This document shows positions 62,276 through 64,000 of a stretch of DNA of 64,000 bases, in pieces. Each line of letters starts with the position of its first letter. The first letter of the stretch is position 1. The notes under the pieces are model-generated. The model saw only the letters and a program-made list of their open reading frames with translations, made no database searches and was not told the DNA's origin. Source of the DNA: Acinetobacter halotolerans (GTDB lineage Bacteria > Pseudomonadota > Gammaproteobacteria > Pseudomonadales > Moraxellaceae); NCBI RefSeq assembly GCF_004208515.1, contig NZ_SGIM01000002.1, forward strand, positions 124,001 to 188,000, given 5' to 3'. A program made the position numbers and the translations under genes.

Positions 62276-63088
62276 ATGCAATGTTATAAAAATGGACAGT
62301 TGATTGATTCGATCCCTTTACTTGATCGGGCATTTCATTATGGTGATGGTTGCTTTACTACAGCACGAATGTTCCAAAATTATTTTGAACTTAAAGAACA
62401 ACATTTGGCACGCTTAAGATTGGCTTGTCAGCGCTTAAGTTTAGATGCTGATTTGTCTCAGATTGAGGCTTCACTCGAAAAATTAAAACAACAATATGCA
62501 AATTTAAATGGCACTTTAAAAATCGTAATTAGCCGTGGTGAAGGGGACCGTGGCTATAGTTTACCTTTACATGCTGCCGATGTTTATGTGTGGTATTACC
62601 CGAGAGCAACACAAGTTTTTCAACCTGAGTGGATTGAAAGTGGCGTGTTAAATCATACGATGGGCTTAAATATGCCGCATCTCGTTGGATTGAAAACCCT
62701 CAATCGTTTAGAGCAGGTTCTACTGAAACAAGAGGCTGATCAACGCGGTTGGCTTGAAGCACTGGTCAGTGATGTACAGGGCTATGTTGTTGAAGGGGTG
62801 AGCAGTAATTGTTTTATTCGTATAAATGATCGATGGATTACCCCAGAACTTCGTTATAATGGCGTCCACGGTGTGATGCGATCCAAAATCTTATCAAGAA
62901 TGCAGCAGTACGATGTGGCATGTGAGCAACGTTGTATGGGCATTGATGAAGTTGATCGTATTCAAAACCTATTTTTTTGTAATGCATTGCATCCGATGAA
63001 GGCGGTTGTTCGATTCAATGATCGAGCTTTCGAGCAACAACCTTATCTTGATTTATTTGAAACTTTAAAACTTAGCCAGATTGATTAA
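62276..63088 (+). CDS. pabC: Aminodeoxychorismate lyase
   Basis: PabC releases pyruvate from aminodeoxychorismate to give p-aminobenzoate for folate synthesis. The 270-residue PLP fold IV protein has DRAFHYGDGCFTTARM (about 17-32), the PLP lysine Lys140 in VGLKTLNRLEQVLL and the late VVEGVSSNCFI segment. The lysine position is the same as in E. coli PabC. The ATG at 62276 is used; a TTG at 62264 is weaker. mltG starts 2 bases after its stop, as the pabC-mltG pair does in many gammaproteobacteria. Confidence 0.94.
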   Translation: MQCYKNGQLIDSIPLLDRAFHYGDGCFTTARMFQNYFELKEQHLARLRLACQRLSLDADLSQIEASLEKLKQQYANLNGTLKIVISRGEGDRGYSLPLHAADVYVWYYPRATQVFQPEWIESGVLNHTMGLNMPHLVGLKTLNRLEQVLLKQEADQRGWLEALVSDVQGYVVEGVSSNCFIRINDRWITPELRYNGVHGVMRSKILSRMQQYDVACEQRCMGIDEVDRIQNLFFCNALHPMKAVVRFNDRAFEQQPYLDLFETLKLSQID

Positions 63089-63090
63089 AT

Positions 63091-64000
63091 ATGCCAAAGC
63101 CACCGAACCCAAGCAAAAGTAAGAAAAAACCAAAAGCTAAACCGAAATCTAGATTTACGTTTAAAGCATTTCTTGTATTTATCTGTGTTTTTACGATGGT
63201 GGTCTTTGGCGTGATATGGGCAAATTTATTTAAGCCTTATCCAATGGAGAGTAAAAAACAATTATTAGTGATTTCATCTGGTGATACCTATTCAAAATTT
63301 ATTGATCGCTTAGCCCAAGATCAAAAGGTGAGTGTTCCGATTATTTTAAAGGTTTACCAGAAGTTTATGATACATGACAGTATGAAAGCTGGAGTGTATG
63401 AGCTTACGCGGGGCATGAGTGTTCGTCAGGTTTTGGAAATGCTGGCCAATGCAGATAATGCGCAAATGAATCGGATCTTGGTTATCGAAGGTACGAATTT
63501 TAAGCAGTTGGTGCAGAAGCTAAAAAATGATCCGAATGTCACCAAAACGATTTTAGATTTACCGCAAGATCAATTGTTAAAAGCTTTAGATATTTCTTAT
63601 TCTCACCCTGAAGGTCTATTTGCACCTGATACTTATTTTTTTGCTAAAGGTGAAACAGACAAGAAAATTTTGACGGATTTATATCGTCGTCAAATGAAAG
63701 CATTGGATGAGGCATGGGCAAATAAGGCGGCTAATCTGCCGTATAAAAATAAATACGAAGCGTTGATTATGGCTTCGATTATCGAAAAAGAAACCAGTTT
63801 GGATAGTGAGCTTCAACAGGTTTCGGGTGTATTTGTACGACGTCTCAAAATAGGTATGCGTTTACAAACGGACCCAACGGTTATCTATGGTATGGGTGAT
63901 AACTATAAAGGTAATATCACACGTAATGATTTGCGTACTCCAACGGCATATAACACTTATACGATCAATGGTTTACCACCAACACCGATTGCATTGCCAA
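63091..64000 (+). CDS. mltG: Endolytic transglycosylase MltG, N-terminal part
   Basis: MltG cleaves nascent peptidoglycan strands and sets glycan length. Only the first 303 codons are in the window, from the ATG at 63091 directly after pabC. A basic N-terminus (MPKPPNPSKSKKKPKAKP) precedes one membrane helix (about 31-53). A LysM-like part follows, then the YceG domain with HPEGLFAPDTYFFAKGE and the catalytic Glu in ASIIEKETSLDSE, and RLQTDPTVIYGMG. The frame is intact to the edge. Confidence 0.94.
   Translation, partial: MPKPPNPSKSKKKPKAKPKSRFTFKAFLVFICVFTMVVFGVIWANLFKPYPMESKKQLLVISSGDTYSKFIDRLAQDQKVSVPIILKVYQKFMIHDSMKAGVYELTRGMSVRQVLEMLANADNAQMNRILVIEGTNFKQLVQKLKNDPNVTKTILDLPQDQLLKALDISYSHPEGLFAPDTYFFAKGETDKKILTDLYRRQMKALDEAWANKAANLPYKNKYEALIMASIIEKETSLDSELQQVSGVFVRRLKIGMRLQTDPTVIYGMGDNYKGNITRNDLRTPTAYNTYTINGLPPTPIALP

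Overview
The window is chromosomal DNA from a gammaproteobacterium, almost certainly the genus Acinetobacter. The grounds are the AT-rich coding sequence, a single-permease lol locus directly followed by comEC, a tandem pair of CSLREA/rhombotarget surface proteins beside hda, a 950-residue FruB with EIIA, HPr and Enzyme I domains fused, and many short AT-rich intergenic regions. I cannot name the species. It is almost entirely core and housekeeping genes. I see no rRNA, tRNA, prophage, complete insertion sequence or CRISPR array.

Layout. 1-5.2 kb: the 5' part of a TolC-family gene, serC, a small membrane protein, an unrecognised 312-residue protein, a YaiI family protein with a DMT transporter, and a PilZ-like protein. 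5.3-12.8 kb: lipoprotein release genes (a LolC/LolE-type permease and lolD, no second permease), comEC, a late lipid A acyltransferase facing it, an SppA-type signal peptide peptidase and an alpha/beta hydrolase. 12.8-16.6 kb: purN-purM, a PerM transporter and hda. 16.7-22.5 kb: two tandem secreted CSLREA proteins with glycine-rich C-terminal sorting tails, facing an ECF sigma factor operon that includes a membrane protein (likely anti-sigma) and a DUF3106-type exported protein. 22.6-29.6 kb: an rRNA/tRNA methyltransferase, fbp, a small acidic protein and the complete ybgC-tolQRAB-pal envelope operon, whose TolA carries about 17 near-identical octapeptide repeats.

29.7-40.8 kb: an orphan lipoprotein, dgt with an unknown small gene and ruvA-ruvB, purL, two very AT-rich orphan genes of immunity-protein size, a 41-residue membrane protein, a NIF3/YqfO-like protein, a MITE-like relic and a nitroreductase. 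41-48.3 kb: the fruBKA fructose phosphotransferase operon, an enoyl-CoA hydratase/isomerase and an NMN adenylyltransferase. 48.3-54.2 kb: a LysR regulator divergent from a tautomerase/NTF2-like pair, a glyoxalase-fold protein, a CAP-domain lipoprotein, a Bcp peroxiredoxin, a Dph6-like ATP pyrophosphatase, a small periplasmic protein and queC-queE. 54.3-64 kb: dapD, an outer membrane beta-barrel, the sulfate uptake operon sbp-hydrolase-cysT-cysW-cysA-cysB, an intergenic repeat region, pabC and the start of mltG.

Working together: Tol-Pal, LolCD, the lipid A acyltransferase, the ECF sigma module, the surface proteins and MltG all serve the cell envelope; purN/purM/purL serve purine synthesis; fruBKA and fbp join fructose entry with gluconeogenesis; sbp-cysTWA-cysB form a sulfate uptake and control unit. 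No clear new defence or mobile system is visible. The places most worth a second look are the tandem surface proteins with the facing sigma operon, the AT-rich orphan genes after purL, and three intergenic inverted-repeat elements.
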